A stretch of DNA of 64,000 nt from an uncultured Lachnospiraceae bacterium (GTDB lineage Bacteria > Bacillota > Clostridia > Lachnospirales > Lachnospiraceae): positions 76,322 to 140,321 of the forward strand of contig CADABQ010000008.1 in assembly GCA_902786205.1 (NCBI GenBank). The letters are read 5' to 3'. How positions within the stretch are numbered: the stretch's first letter is position 1; each line of letters opens with the position of its first letter. The notes beneath the pieces are model-generated. The model saw only the letters and a program-made list of their open reading frames with translations. It was not told where the DNA came from and searched no databases. Positions 8,425 through 16,134 of this stretch are shown one piece after another. Both the position numbers and the translations under genes were made by a program.

Positions 8425-9510
8425 GTGGAAAAAACAGTTTTATTTCTTGCACATGGTGGAAAATCTGTTGGCATGGGGCACGTGATTCGTTGCTGTTCTC
8501 TGGCAGATGCATTTCGTTTGGCAAGCTGGAAGGTTTTCTTTTACAGCAAATTGGAAATCGGTCAACAATATATAAAAGAACAGTCTTTTTCGGTCTTTCC
8601 AGCAGTTGCACAGAAGGAAAGTTGTGCAGAGGAGTTTTCTTATGGAACAGAAGAAGAATTGAGAAAGGATTGCGAAGCAATTAAAAAGCTTTGTTTTAAG
8701 CTTCATCCAGACGTAATCATAGCAGACAGTTACAATGTTACGGACTGGTATTTTAAAGAACTAAGAAAGCAGACAAAATGCCTTGTTTATATTGATGATG
8801 TGATGGCATTTCCCTATGATGTAGATGTTGTAATCAATCAAAATATATTTGCCAAAAGAAAGGATTATACCGCACTACATTCCAAACAGTTGTTTTTGCT
8901 TGGTACAGCCTATAGTTTGATTCGGGATGAATTTTGTCATTTACCGAAACGAACTATTCATGAAGAAATAAGAAATGTTATGATTACCACAGGTGCAGCG
9001 GACCCTCATAATGTAACCTTAGATATATTGCAATTATGTAACAGGTTAGAGGGCGAGATAAGTTTTCATGTGGTGGTAGGAAATGCGTTTTCACATAGAG
9101 AAGCTTTGGTGGAATATGCAGAAAAGCATAAGGAAGTGGTGTTATATGAGCAACCATCCAAAATGTCCGCTATTATGTTAAAATGCGATGTGGCGGTTTC
9201 GGCAGGAGGTAGTACCTTGTATGAACTGGCTGCCTGCGGGACCCCAGCAATGGCTTTTTTGTATGCGGAAAACCAACGCCAAATTGTAGAAGAGTTAGAA
9301 CGACAGGGAAACGTTTTAAGTTTAGGTTTCTATGATAACATGGCAGAAAACTTTATGAAAAAGTGGGAAGAAATGAAAGTGTATTCCAGACGAAAAGAAA
9401 TGAGTTGCCAGATGCAGAAGCTGATAGATGGAAAAGGAAAACTGCGGATTATAGAGGTGATGGAAGAGTTTTTAAATGATGAAACATACTGTCAAGGCGA
9501 TAATATGTGA
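8425..9510 (+). CDS. pseG: UDP-2,4-diacetamido-2,4,6-trideoxy-altropyranose hydrolase, PseG
   Basis: A 361-aa GT-B-fold hydrolase that removes UDP to free 2,4-diacetamido-2,4,6-trideoxy-L-altrose for PseI. The signature GKSVGMGHVIRC has the catalytic histidine at residue 19. The C-terminal nucleotide-sugar site reads SAGGSTLYELAACGTPAMAF. GTG 8425 follows AAAGGAG and is preferred to ATG 8401, which precedes that ribosome site. The 107-bp gap from pseF holds no clear terminator. The pathway is interrupted after this gene by a two-gene insertion before pseC. Confidence 0.9.
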   Translation: MEKTVLFLAHGGKSVGMGHVIRCCSLADAFRLASWKVFFYSKLEIGQQYIKEQSFSVFPAVAQKESCAEEFSYGTEEELRKDCEAIKKLCFKLHPDVIIADSYNVTDWYFKELRKQTKCLVYIDDVMAFPYDVDVVINQNIFAKRKDYTALHSKQLFLLGTAYSLIRDEFCHLPKRTIHEEIRNVMITTGAADPHNVTLDILQLCNRLEGEISFHVVVGNAFSHREALVEYAEKHKEVVLYEQPSKMSAIMLKCDVAVSAGGSTLYELAACGTPAMAFLYAENQRQIVEELERQGNVLSLGFYDNMAENFMKKWEEMKVYSRRKEMSCQMQKLIDGKGKLRIIEVMEEFLNDETYCQGDNM

Positions 9511-9631
9511 AAACCATTTTGATATGTGTCATATGAGATATAGGGTTTGAACCAGACCTTTTTGCAAGAGTACTCGCATTCAAGTGGCAGTGAGGATTCT
9601 TGAACTTTTATAAATATTTTTTGGGGTGATA
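9511..9631. other. Intergenic stretch after pseG
   Basis: No convincing gene or clear terminator is seen between pseG and the promoter of the ATPase cassette. The whole 9511-9984 gap is otherwise made of that promoter, a MITE and its flanks, listed separately. Confidence 0.5.
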
Positions 9632-9708
9632 CATATCATAAAGGAAGAAAGTCTTGCATTCATAGGTTTTAGGTGATACATTGATTATAGGCTGTAAGAA
9701 AATTACAG
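9632..9708 (+). promoter_or_regulatory. Promoter and palindrome of ATPase cassette 1
   Basis: TTGCAT (9654-9659), a 17-base spacer and TACATT (9677-9682) form a sigma-A type promoter. The palindrome CTGTAA/TTACAG (9692-9697 and 9703-9708) lies at the expected start of transcription. Bases 9632-9658 match 14850-14876, upstream of the other ATPase operon, with only two differences in 27. The palindrome is replaced there by CCGTAA/TTACGG, a paired change. Confidence 0.7.
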
Positions 9709-9742
9709 TCAGAAGGATCTTAACTTTTATATGAGCAAGTAG

Positions 9743-9929
9743 GTAACAGTTCAGCTGAGGACATTCATAAAGTGCCAGAATATATAAATTAACTAAAAAT
9801 ATTCTTTTTGGCTGGACACTTTATTCATGTCAGGCGTTAGCCTGATAGAAATGATTGTGGAAATTGCACTTAGCCTGCCAGCAGTCATGTGCAATTTCCA
9901 CAATCATTTCTGCCCGGCTGAACTGTTAC
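9743..9929. mobile_element. 187-bp MITE with 15-bp terminal inverted repeats
   Basis: The ends are GTAACAGTTCAGCTG (9743-9757) and CGGCTGAACTGTTAC (9915-9929), inverted repeats with one mismatch. Identical 8-bp direct repeats GCAAGTAG flank it at 9735-9742 and 9930-9937, a target-site duplication. Inside, a perfect 23-bp inverted repeat (9847-9869 and 9889-9911) forms a long hairpin with a 19-base loop. No coding capacity. Termini starting GTAA and an 8-bp duplication recall IS66-type elements, but the parent is not identified. Confidence 0.8.
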
Positions 9930-9984
9930 GCAAGTAGCAAAGTAAGTTGCGAATATTATTGACAGAGTTGGAATAGGAGAAAAA

Positions 9985-11271
9985 ATGCAAAAAATTAAAA
10001 TTTTTAGATTAGGACCTATTAAGGATTGCGAGGCTGATATTAGTAACTTTATGATTTTAACAGGACCACAAGCATCGGGCAAAAGCACATTGGCAAAAAG
10101 TATTTTTTTCTTTAAGAACGTAAAAAATATATTGTTCGAGCAAATAAAAAGAAAACATCTGATGAATGGTGTTTCAGATGTTATTTCAATGTCCTGTGAA
10201 AAAAGAATGCTTAGAGAAATTAGAGCAATTTTTTTGCAGACTTTTGGAACAACATGGTGTATGGATAATGAAATGAAGTTGCAATATTTTTATGGTGACG
10301 AAAAGTGGATTAAAATTTCCTTGAAACCTGATCCATTAAGGCCAAATTATATTTGGATTGATATGAGTCCGGATATCAAAAGATTTTTAAATAATATAGA
10401 GAATTATAAAGAAAGGGAAGAGTGGGGACTTAGAGAACAAAGTTTAAGAAATACAATTGATTCTTTTTTTGAAGATGAAATGGAAATTGTATATATTCCT
10501 GCTGGCAGGAGTTTAATTACATTATTTAGTGATCAATTGAATTATGTATATGGTTCAATGGATGATATGCAAAAAAGAAACTTAGATTATTGTACACAAA
10601 ATTATTTAGAGAGAATTTTACGCTTGAAGACTGTATTTACAAGTAGTTATACACAGATGATTATGAATCAAATTCAACTGACAGATAAGAGAATGGAACG
10701 TGCTTTTTTAGAGGAAATGGTTGTATTAATGCAACAGATACTCAAAGGAGAGTATGTGAATGTTCGAGGCGAGGAAAGACTACAAGTTTCGGGGGAAAGA
10801 TATGTAAAAATAAATTTTGCATCCTCTGGTCAACAGGAAGTGGTATGGATATTGAATGTTCTTTTTTATTATCTATTAAATCAGAAAAAGGCATATTTTA
10901 TTATTGAAGAACCTGAGTCACATTTATTTCCAGATGCACAAAAGAAAATTGCTCAATTTATTTCCGCTGCGAAGAAAGGTGGAAATAAAGTGCTAGTTAC
11001 AACACACAGTCCGTATATTTTAGGGGAAATGAATAATTTGCTTTATGCCAATCGAATTTCAAAATCGGTGGATAGAGCAAAATTAAAGAAAATTATTAAG
11101 GAAAATCAATGGATAGAGTTTGAACAGTTTGCTGCCTACTATTTGGAAGCAGGGAAAGCATCTAATTGTGTGGATGATGAATTCCAATCCATTGAAAATG
11201 AAATTATTGATGGAGCGTCAGATGATATAAATAAAGAATTTTCTGAAATGCTTTCTTTAGAAGAGGAGTGA
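9985..11271 (+). CDS. AAA/ABC-type ATPase of cassette 1 (OLD/AAA_15-like)
   Basis: A 428-aa ATPase of the SMC/ABC-related kind found in OLD, AbiL, PARIS and Septu-like defence systems. Walker A is GPQASGKST (about residues 28-36). An ABC-signature-like SSGQQEVVWILNVL lies near residue 275, Walker B is AYFIIEEPESHLFPD, and the late histidine motif is VLVTTHSPYIL. No nuclease domain is fused. AGGAG lies before ATG 9985. The gene interrupts the pse operon and is followed at 7 bp by a small PD-(D/E)XK-like gene, so the two probably form one toxin or defence-like unit. That role is inference. Confidence 0.7.
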   Translation: MQKIKIFRLGPIKDCEADISNFMILTGPQASGKSTLAKSIFFFKNVKNILFEQIKRKHLMNGVSDVISMSCEKRMLREIRAIFLQTFGTTWCMDNEMKLQYFYGDEKWIKISLKPDPLRPNYIWIDMSPDIKRFLNNIENYKEREEWGLREQSLRNTIDSFFEDEMEIVYIPAGRSLITLFSDQLNYVYGSMDDMQKRNLDYCTQNYLERILRLKTVFTSSYTQMIMNQIQLTDKRMERAFLEEMVVLMQQILKGEYVNVRGEERLQVSGERYVKINFASSGQQEVVWILNVLFYYLLNQKKAYFIIEEPESHLFPDAQKKIAQFISAAKKGGNKVLVTTHSPYILGEMNNLLYANRISKSVDRAKLKKIIKENQWIEFEQFAAYYLEAGKASNCVDDEFQSIENEIIDGASDDINKEFSEMLSLEEE

Positions 11272-11278
11272 AAGAGTT

Positions 11279-11704
11279 ATGTTGCTGACAGATGATAAAT
11301 CCAAATGTGGAGAATATCAAAAAATTATTGTATCAAGGGATACTGGAAATAAGCGTGAACATAGAGCAATTAATTCAAATGGAAAGCATAAGGTACGTCA
11401 ATATAAATTAGATGGAGATATTGTGAAGCAAAGGAAATGTTGTGATTTTCTTGTACTTAATGACAGTGTAAAAAAAGCATATTATATAGAGCTTAAGGGA
11501 GAAAATATTGATGAAGCGATTCCACAATTAGAATCAGCAGTACAAATATGTAGCCAAGAATTGCGACAATATGATGTCTTTTATCGAATTGTGTGCAGTA
11601 AAATACGAACACACAAGATTAATAGTAATAAGTTTCGAAAATTTCAGGCAAAAGTTGGAAGAAAATTGCAATATAGTTCTGTTAGAATGGAAGAAAATAT
11701 TTGA
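11279..11704 (+). CDS. Small PD-(D/E)XK-like partner of the ATPase
   Basis: A 141-aa basic protein. The core CDFLVLNDSVKKAYYIELKG places an Asp, then 15 residues on an E-x-K, as in the PD-(D/E)XK nuclease fold (E-L-K after a hydrophobic strand). Helical residues EAIPQLESAVQIC follow. There is no other recognised domain. It starts 7 bp after the ATPase stop codon, so the pair is surely co-transcribed. It could be the effector nuclease gated by the ATPase, or a non-cleaving relative. Fold assignment is by motif only. Confidence 0.55.
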   Translation: MLLTDDKSKCGEYQKIIVSRDTGNKREHRAINSNGKHKVRQYKLDGDIVKQRKCCDFLVLNDSVKKAYYIELKGENIDEAIPQLESAVQICSQELRQYDVFYRIVCSKIRTHKINSNKFRKFQAKVGRKLQYSSVRMEENI

Positions 11705-11761
11705 GTGAATAAAATCTAGGAGCAATTTTTGTTTTACAACCAAAAGAGAGGAAGGATAGAA

Positions 11762-12955
11762 GTGGAACAATTAGCAATCAACGGAGGAAATCCAGTAAGA
11801 AAGTCAAAACTTTTTTATGGACATCAATATATTGATGATGCAGATGTACAGGCAGTGGTAGAAGTTTTAAAAAGTGACTATCTGACCTGTGGACCAAAGA
11901 TTACAGAGTTAGAACAAAAGTTGTGTGAAATAACGGGAGCAAAATATGCGGTAGTATGTAGCAATGGAACAGCAGCATTACATATAGCCTGTCAGGCAGC
12001 AGGAGTAGGAGAGCAGGACGAAGTGATTACTACTCCAATTACATTTGCCGCTTCGGCAAATTGCGCTCTTTATTGTGGAGCAAAGCCAGTGTTTGCAGAT
12101 ATTGATCCAAACACTTATAATATATCTCCGAAATCAGTAGAAGAAAAAATAGGAGAGAAAACAAAAGCTGTTGTAGCAGTTGATTTTACTGGACAGGCAG
12201 TGGAATTGGAAGAATTGCAAAACATTTGCCAAAAGAACAAGTTGGTATTGATTGAGGATGGCGCACACTCAATTGGAACAAAATACAATGGAAAGGCAGT
12301 TGGTTCCATCGCAGATATGACAACCTTTAGTTTCCATCCAGTGAAAACTGTTACTGGAGGAGAAGGTGGGGCGGTATTGACGAACAATGAGCAATACTAT
12401 AAGAAGTTATTATTATATCGTGCGCATGGAATTACCAGAGACCCAGAACTTTTAGAAAGAGAAAGCCATGGAAGTTGGTATTATGAGCAGATTGATTTGG
12501 GAATGAACTATCGTATGACGGACATACAGGCGGCTTTGATTTTAAGTCAGTTGGATAAGCTTTCTGCATTTTCGAAACGTAGGAAGGAAATTGTAGAGAG
12601 ATACAATCAGGCATTTTCTGAAATACCAGAATTGTTTGTACAACAGGAGATACCAGAATCGGATACGACCAGACATTTGTATATATTGCGTTTAAAGTTA
12701 GAAACTTTAACCTGTAGTCGTAGAGAATTTTTTGAAGCAATGGCTGCCGAAGGAATTTGCTGTAATGTACATTATATTCCGGTATATTATCATCCATATT
12801 ATGAAAAAATGGGATATCAAAAAGGGTTGTGTCCACAAGCAGAAAAATTGTATGAAGAAATCATGAGCCTACCATTGTATTATGCAATGTCAGATGGGGA
12901 TGTGGAAGATGTGATCCATGCAGTGAAAAAGGTTGTGGAGTATTATAGAAAATAA
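11762..12955 (+). CDS. pseC: UDP-4-amino-4,6-dideoxy-N-acetyl-beta-L-altrosamine transaminase, PseC
   Basis: A 397-aa PLP aminotransferase that aminates the PseB product. The catalytic Lys195 is in SFHPVKTVTGGEGG, with SNGTAALHIACQAAGVG (cofactor phosphate) and LIEDGAHSIGTKYNG (pyridine-binding Asp). LAINGGNPVRKSKLFYGHQYIDDADVQ and GPKITELE are typical of PseC. GTG 11762 behind AGGAAGGA is preferred to the upstream start at 11729. It completes the pathway but is separated from pseB-G by the ATPase cassette, so it may rely on read-through from that cassette. Confidence 0.9.
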   Translation: MEQLAINGGNPVRKSKLFYGHQYIDDADVQAVVEVLKSDYLTCGPKITELEQKLCEITGAKYAVVCSNGTAALHIACQAAGVGEQDEVITTPITFAASANCALYCGAKPVFADIDPNTYNISPKSVEEKIGEKTKAVVAVDFTGQAVELEELQNICQKNKLVLIEDGAHSIGTKYNGKAVGSIADMTTFSFHPVKTVTGGEGGAVLTNNEQYYKKLLLYRAHGITRDPELLERESHGSWYYEQIDLGMNYRMTDIQAALILSQLDKLSAFSKRRKEIVERYNQAFSEIPELFVQQEIPESDTTRHLYILRLKLETLTCSRREFFEAMAAEGICCNVHYIPVYYHPYYEKMGYQKGLCPQAEKLYEEIMSLPLYYAMSDGDVEDVIHAVKKVVEYYRK

Positions 12956-13035
12956 TATAAAGATGCCAAGGGTAAAAAACAAAAATCTTGATGCACTTAC
13001 AACGGAACAATCCGTAAGTCATATTTGACCTTGAC

Positions 13036-13082
13036 ACCATAAAAATAAGCCAGGAAAGTTCTTCCTGGCTTATTTTTATGGT
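13036..13082. terminator. Bidirectional terminator between pseC and the minus-strand ATPase
   Basis: A near-perfect stem of about 20 bp (arms start 13036 and end 13082) has a loop of about 5 bases and A/T-rich ends that give U-tracts on both strands. It serves pseC (+) and the convergent AAA-ATPase (-). The 12956-13035 stretch has only a small imperfect hairpin around ACGGA/TCCGT. Confidence 0.85.
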
Positions 13083-13097
13083 GAAGATTAAGAGTGG

Positions 13098-14669
13098 CTA
13101 AATTTCTTCAATGATACAAGTATGTTTTTTATCCTGACTCTTTTTGTCATAGTTGATTCCCACTAATAAAATCTTTTTACGATAACCTTTTAGGTTTCCT
13201 GTATAGTTGCGTTCCTTAATTTGCTTAATAGCTGAATTTGCATCTTTATTCCATTTTAATTCAAGGATTATTGCAGGGTGTCCACTGGTATCTTCACGTG
13301 GAATTAATACTAAATCTGCAAATCCGATGCCAGAAGGAAACTCTCGAATTACATTGTAATATGCTGGGGCGGTAAAATATGCCATTGTAAGTACACAGCT
13401 CAAGGCGTTTTCATCATTGTATTTAAGAAGAGAAGTATAGGAAGAATGGGCAAGTTCTACCAATTCTGCTACTTTGTCTGAATCCTTTCTGATTGTGGCA
13501 TTAAGAAGTTCCTGGCATCGGGAGATACTTGCTGCAATTTCTGACCATTGTCCAGTAGAAAGTGCTGCCTGGTAAGCTAAACTTACCTCATAATTAGGTA
13601 TATAGGCTTCTTCCATAACTGCGTTATAGCCCAGATAACCTAAGTGAATAAGAGCAGTTAATGCTTCATCTTTTGAACCAATTACAGAAAGATCGTTTTT
13701 AAACGTATTTACATTTACAGGAACACTTCCTCCGGCAAGCATTGTTAAAATGTCTTCTTTTAAGCCGGAAAAATTTAATGTGATATAGTTATTGATTGTG
13801 TCAAAAGCAGAAGTGTTTTTCCAATAAGAATTTAATTTTTTTGTAACCATAGCACGATATACCGAATTTGGATTATACATATGGAAACCATCAATTAAAT
13901 ATCCATTGTACCATTCTTTCACAGATTGAAAATTCATTTCATATTTTATGCAAAGTTGTTCTACTTCTTTTTGAGTAAATCCGAAGTATGGTGTAAGTTC
14001 ATTGGATTCTAACATCGTATATTCTATAAAATTATTAAGTGCAGACTCATCCTCAATTTTTTTGATTGGCAATATACCTGTGATGTATGCTAAAGCAAGA
14101 AATTTTTTGGATTCTTCACTTTTGAATAAAGAATGTAGAAATTGTAAGTAGGTATGCACCAAGTCTGGGCGGTCTGCATGATTTCTTACTACGCAGTCCC
14201 ACTCATCAATAATGATTACAAAGGCCTTTTCGGACAATTCGTAGACTTGCATTAGTATTGTTCCAATAGGATTTGAGAGATCTAATATAGTAGGATATTG
14301 TTTTTTTAATTCACGGTGCAGGGTTTCTAAAATCTTGTTTACTAAATCTTCTTTATAAAAATCGGTAAAAGAGGAAATATCTAAATGAATCACATTATAC
14401 TTGTTAAGATGTTTTTCAAAATCTGGTGCAGTTGCAATTTCATAAGGAGAAAACAATTCTTTGGAATCACTTCCACAGCTGTAATAAGCATCAATCATCC
14501 CGGCTGCCTGAGATTTTCCAAAGCGTCTGGCATGGCTAACGGCAATACAATTTTCTTCTGTAAATAAGATTTGATTTGTAAGTTTGAGTAAACCTGTTTT
14601 ATCTATATAAATTCTGCTGTTGACAGCACGCTTCATACTTTCGTTTCCAGGGTTAAAATAGGTTCCCAT
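13098..14669 (-). CDS. AAA-ATPase with C-terminal PD-(D/E)XK domain (PF09820/PF08011 type)
   Basis: A 523-aa protein of a family very common in gut Firmicutes and Bacteroidetes. The N-terminus NSRIYIDKTGLLKLTN and the degenerate P-loop SHARRFGKSQAAGMIDAYY (about 44-62) define the PF09820 ATPase domain; AFVIIIDEWDCVVRN is Walker B. The C-terminal domain has GFADLVLIP followed by AIILELKWNKDA, the D...E-x-K core of the PDDEXK_9 nuclease family. The biological role of these proteins is not established; a link to mobile DNA or defence is suspected. GGAGG precedes the ATG. Confidence 0.85.
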   Translation of the reverse strand: MGTYFNPGNESMKRAVNSRIYIDKTGLLKLTNQILFTEENCIAVSHARRFGKSQAAGMIDAYYSCGSDSKELFSPYEIATAPDFEKHLNKYNVIHLDISSFTDFYKEDLVNKILETLHRELKKQYPTILDLSNPIGTILMQVYELSEKAFVIIIDEWDCVVRNHADRPDLVHTYLQFLHSLFKSEESKKFLALAYITGILPIKKIEDESALNNFIEYTMLESNELTPYFGFTQKEVEQLCIKYEMNFQSVKEWYNGYLIDGFHMYNPNSVYRAMVTKKLNSYWKNTSAFDTINNYITLNFSGLKEDILTMLAGGSVPVNVNTFKNDLSVIGSKDEALTALIHLGYLGYNAVMEEAYIPNYEVSLAYQAALSTGQWSEIAASISRCQELLNATIRKDSDKVAELVELAHSSYTSLLKYNDENALSCVLTMAYFTAPAYYNVIREFPSGIGFADLVLIPREDTSGHPAIILELKWNKDANSAIKQIKERNYTGNLKGYRKKILLVGINYDKKSQDKKHTCIIEEI

Positions 14670-14734
14670 ATGTTGTCTGCCTCCTTATAATATGTTACAT
14701 TCCTCTTGTTTTTTTAATTTTCCTAGTTGACTTC

Positions 14735-14764
14735 ATTGTAGCATATATATTCCAAACTTGTCAC
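14735..14764 (-). promoter_or_regulatory. Probable sigma-A promoter of the minus-strand ATPase gene
   Basis: Read on the minus strand: GTGACA (14764-14759), an 18-base spacer, TACAAT (14740-14735). The -10 is good and the -35 has one mismatch. It lies about 65 bases before the start codon. The rest of 14670-14979 holds the divergent promoter of the next operon and an orphan CCGATAT. Confidence 0.5.
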
Positions 14765-14849
14765 TATCTTTATAAAAGGATATAGCATCCTCTCAAACAG
14801 CCGATATAAAAATACAGCAAAGCCAAACAAATAATCTTTTTGTTTTTTT

Positions 14850-14930
14850 CATATCATAAAAGAAGAAAGCCTTGCAGTTATAAGGTTGGAGTGATATACT
14901 AAACATGTAAATTCCGTAAAAAAATTACGG
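14850..14930 (+). promoter_or_regulatory. Promoter and palindrome of ATPase operon 2
   Basis: TTGCAG (14872-14877), a 17-base spacer and TATACT (14895-14900), then palindrome CCGTAA/TTACGG (14914-14919 and 14925-14930) near the start of transcription. Bases 14850-14876 match the cassette 1 promoter at 9632-9658 (25 of 27), and the two palindromes differ by a base-pair exchange that keeps the pairing. Shared control by one regulator, or a conserved 5' RNA hairpin, is likely. Confidence 0.72.
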
Positions 14931-14979
14931 TAAAGATGATTTCGGATTATTATTATGTAATGATAGAGAGGAAATAAAA

Positions 14980-16134
14980 ATGCTAAAAAGGTTCAGCGTG
15001 ACAAATTATAAGAATTTTGATAAAACACTTGTATTAGATTTAGGAAAAGTGGGGGGGTATAAGTTTAATGTTGAGTGTATTCAGGATAATATTATTACAA
15101 AATGTTTAATATATGGTAGAAATGCTACAGGAAAGACAAATTTTGGAGAAGCATTGACGGATATTTGGAATAATATTTTTTCGAGACCTCTCAGACTTAG
15201 AAATAATAGAATTTTAAATGCAAATTCAAATGAAAAAACTGCCACATTTTCATATGAGTTTATATTTGGAAATGATGAGGTTGATTATGAATATCAAAGA
15301 AATCTTAAACAGGATTTGGTTACGGAAAGATTGGTTATAAATGGTAATATTGTTTTTGATATGAATTTTGAAAAGGGTGTTTTTTCAGATATTAATTTAG
15401 AATTAGTTGATGCAGATACCATTCAGATTGAGAAATATCTAGAAACTGTAAAGCATATGTTGGTTGAGATGGAAGATGAAGAGCATACACAAGTACCTTT
15501 TTTGAGATACATTTTAAATAATGTTCCAATAATGCCACGTTCTATTTTGAATAAGTTGGAAGATTATGTAAAGAGGATGAGAATAAGTATTGTAAGTAAT
15601 TCTATAAGGCAAAGAAGCCTAGTGAATATATCATTTAATGAGTATTTGGCGCAGGCAGATAATTTGAAAAAGTTTCAAGATTTTTTAAATGGTATGGGAA
15701 TTGAATGTAATTTAGAAGTTATGAAAACGGTGGATGGGCAATATGAGCTTTTCTTTAAGCATAAGTCACGTATTCCGTTTTATGAAAATGCGTCAAGTGG
15801 AACATTAACACTTACGACTTTTTATAGAAGAGTATTAGCGGTAGATCGAAAGCCGTCTTTGTTTTATATGGATGAATTTGATGCTTTTTACAATTATGAG
15901 ATATCAGAGAAAATAGTTCGATATTTGAAAAAAAATTTTCCTGAGAGCCAATTTATTTTAACAACACATAATACCAATTTAATGACAAATCAGTTAATGA
16001 GACCGGATTGCTTGTTTATTTTATCGAAGGCAGGAAAGATTACTCCTTTATGTGATGCTACAGAGAGAGAACTAAGGGAAGGTCATAATTTGGAAAAGTT
16101 GTATATTGGTGGGGAGTTTGAACAGTATGAATAA
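14980..16134 (+). CDS. AAA family ATPase of operon 2 (COG1106/AbiLi-like)
   Basis: A 384-aa ABC-related ATPase. The N-terminus MLKRFSVTNYKNFDKTLVLD is the usual first strand of RecF/SMC-like ATPases. Walker A is IYGRNATGKTN (about residues 45-55), the signature-like segment is SSGTLTLTTFYRRVL, Walker B is LFYMDEFDAFYN, and FILTTHNTNLMTN gives the late histidine. Such COG1106 proteins often pair with a second gene in abortive-infection systems (AbiL, RloA/RloB, PARIS-like). The downstream gene overlaps this one by 8 bases. The ribosome site AGAGGAAAT precedes ATG 14980. Defence is an inference from family and pairing. Confidence 0.75.
   Translation: MLKRFSVTNYKNFDKTLVLDLGKVGGYKFNVECIQDNIITKCLIYGRNATGKTNFGEALTDIWNNIFSRPLRLRNNRILNANSNEKTATFSYEFIFGNDEVDYEYQRNLKQDLVTERLVINGNIVFDMNFEKGVFSDINLELVDADTIQIEKYLETVKHMLVEMEDEEHTQVPFLRYILNNVPIMPRSILNKLEDYVKRMRISIVSNSIRQRSLVNISFNEYLAQADNLKKFQDFLNGMGIECNLEVMKTVDGQYELFFKHKSRIPFYENASSGTLTLTTFYRRVLAVDRKPSLFYMDEFDAFYNYEISEKIVRYLKKNFPESQFILTTHNTNLMTNQLMRPDCLFILSKAGKITPLCDATERELREGHNLEKLYIGGEFEQYE

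Noticed and set aside
14801..14807. CCGATAT, a perfect sigma-D -10 box upstream of ATPase operon 2
   Set aside because: No TAAA-like -35 lies 14-17 bases upstream, and a much better sigma-A promoter lies closer to the gene.
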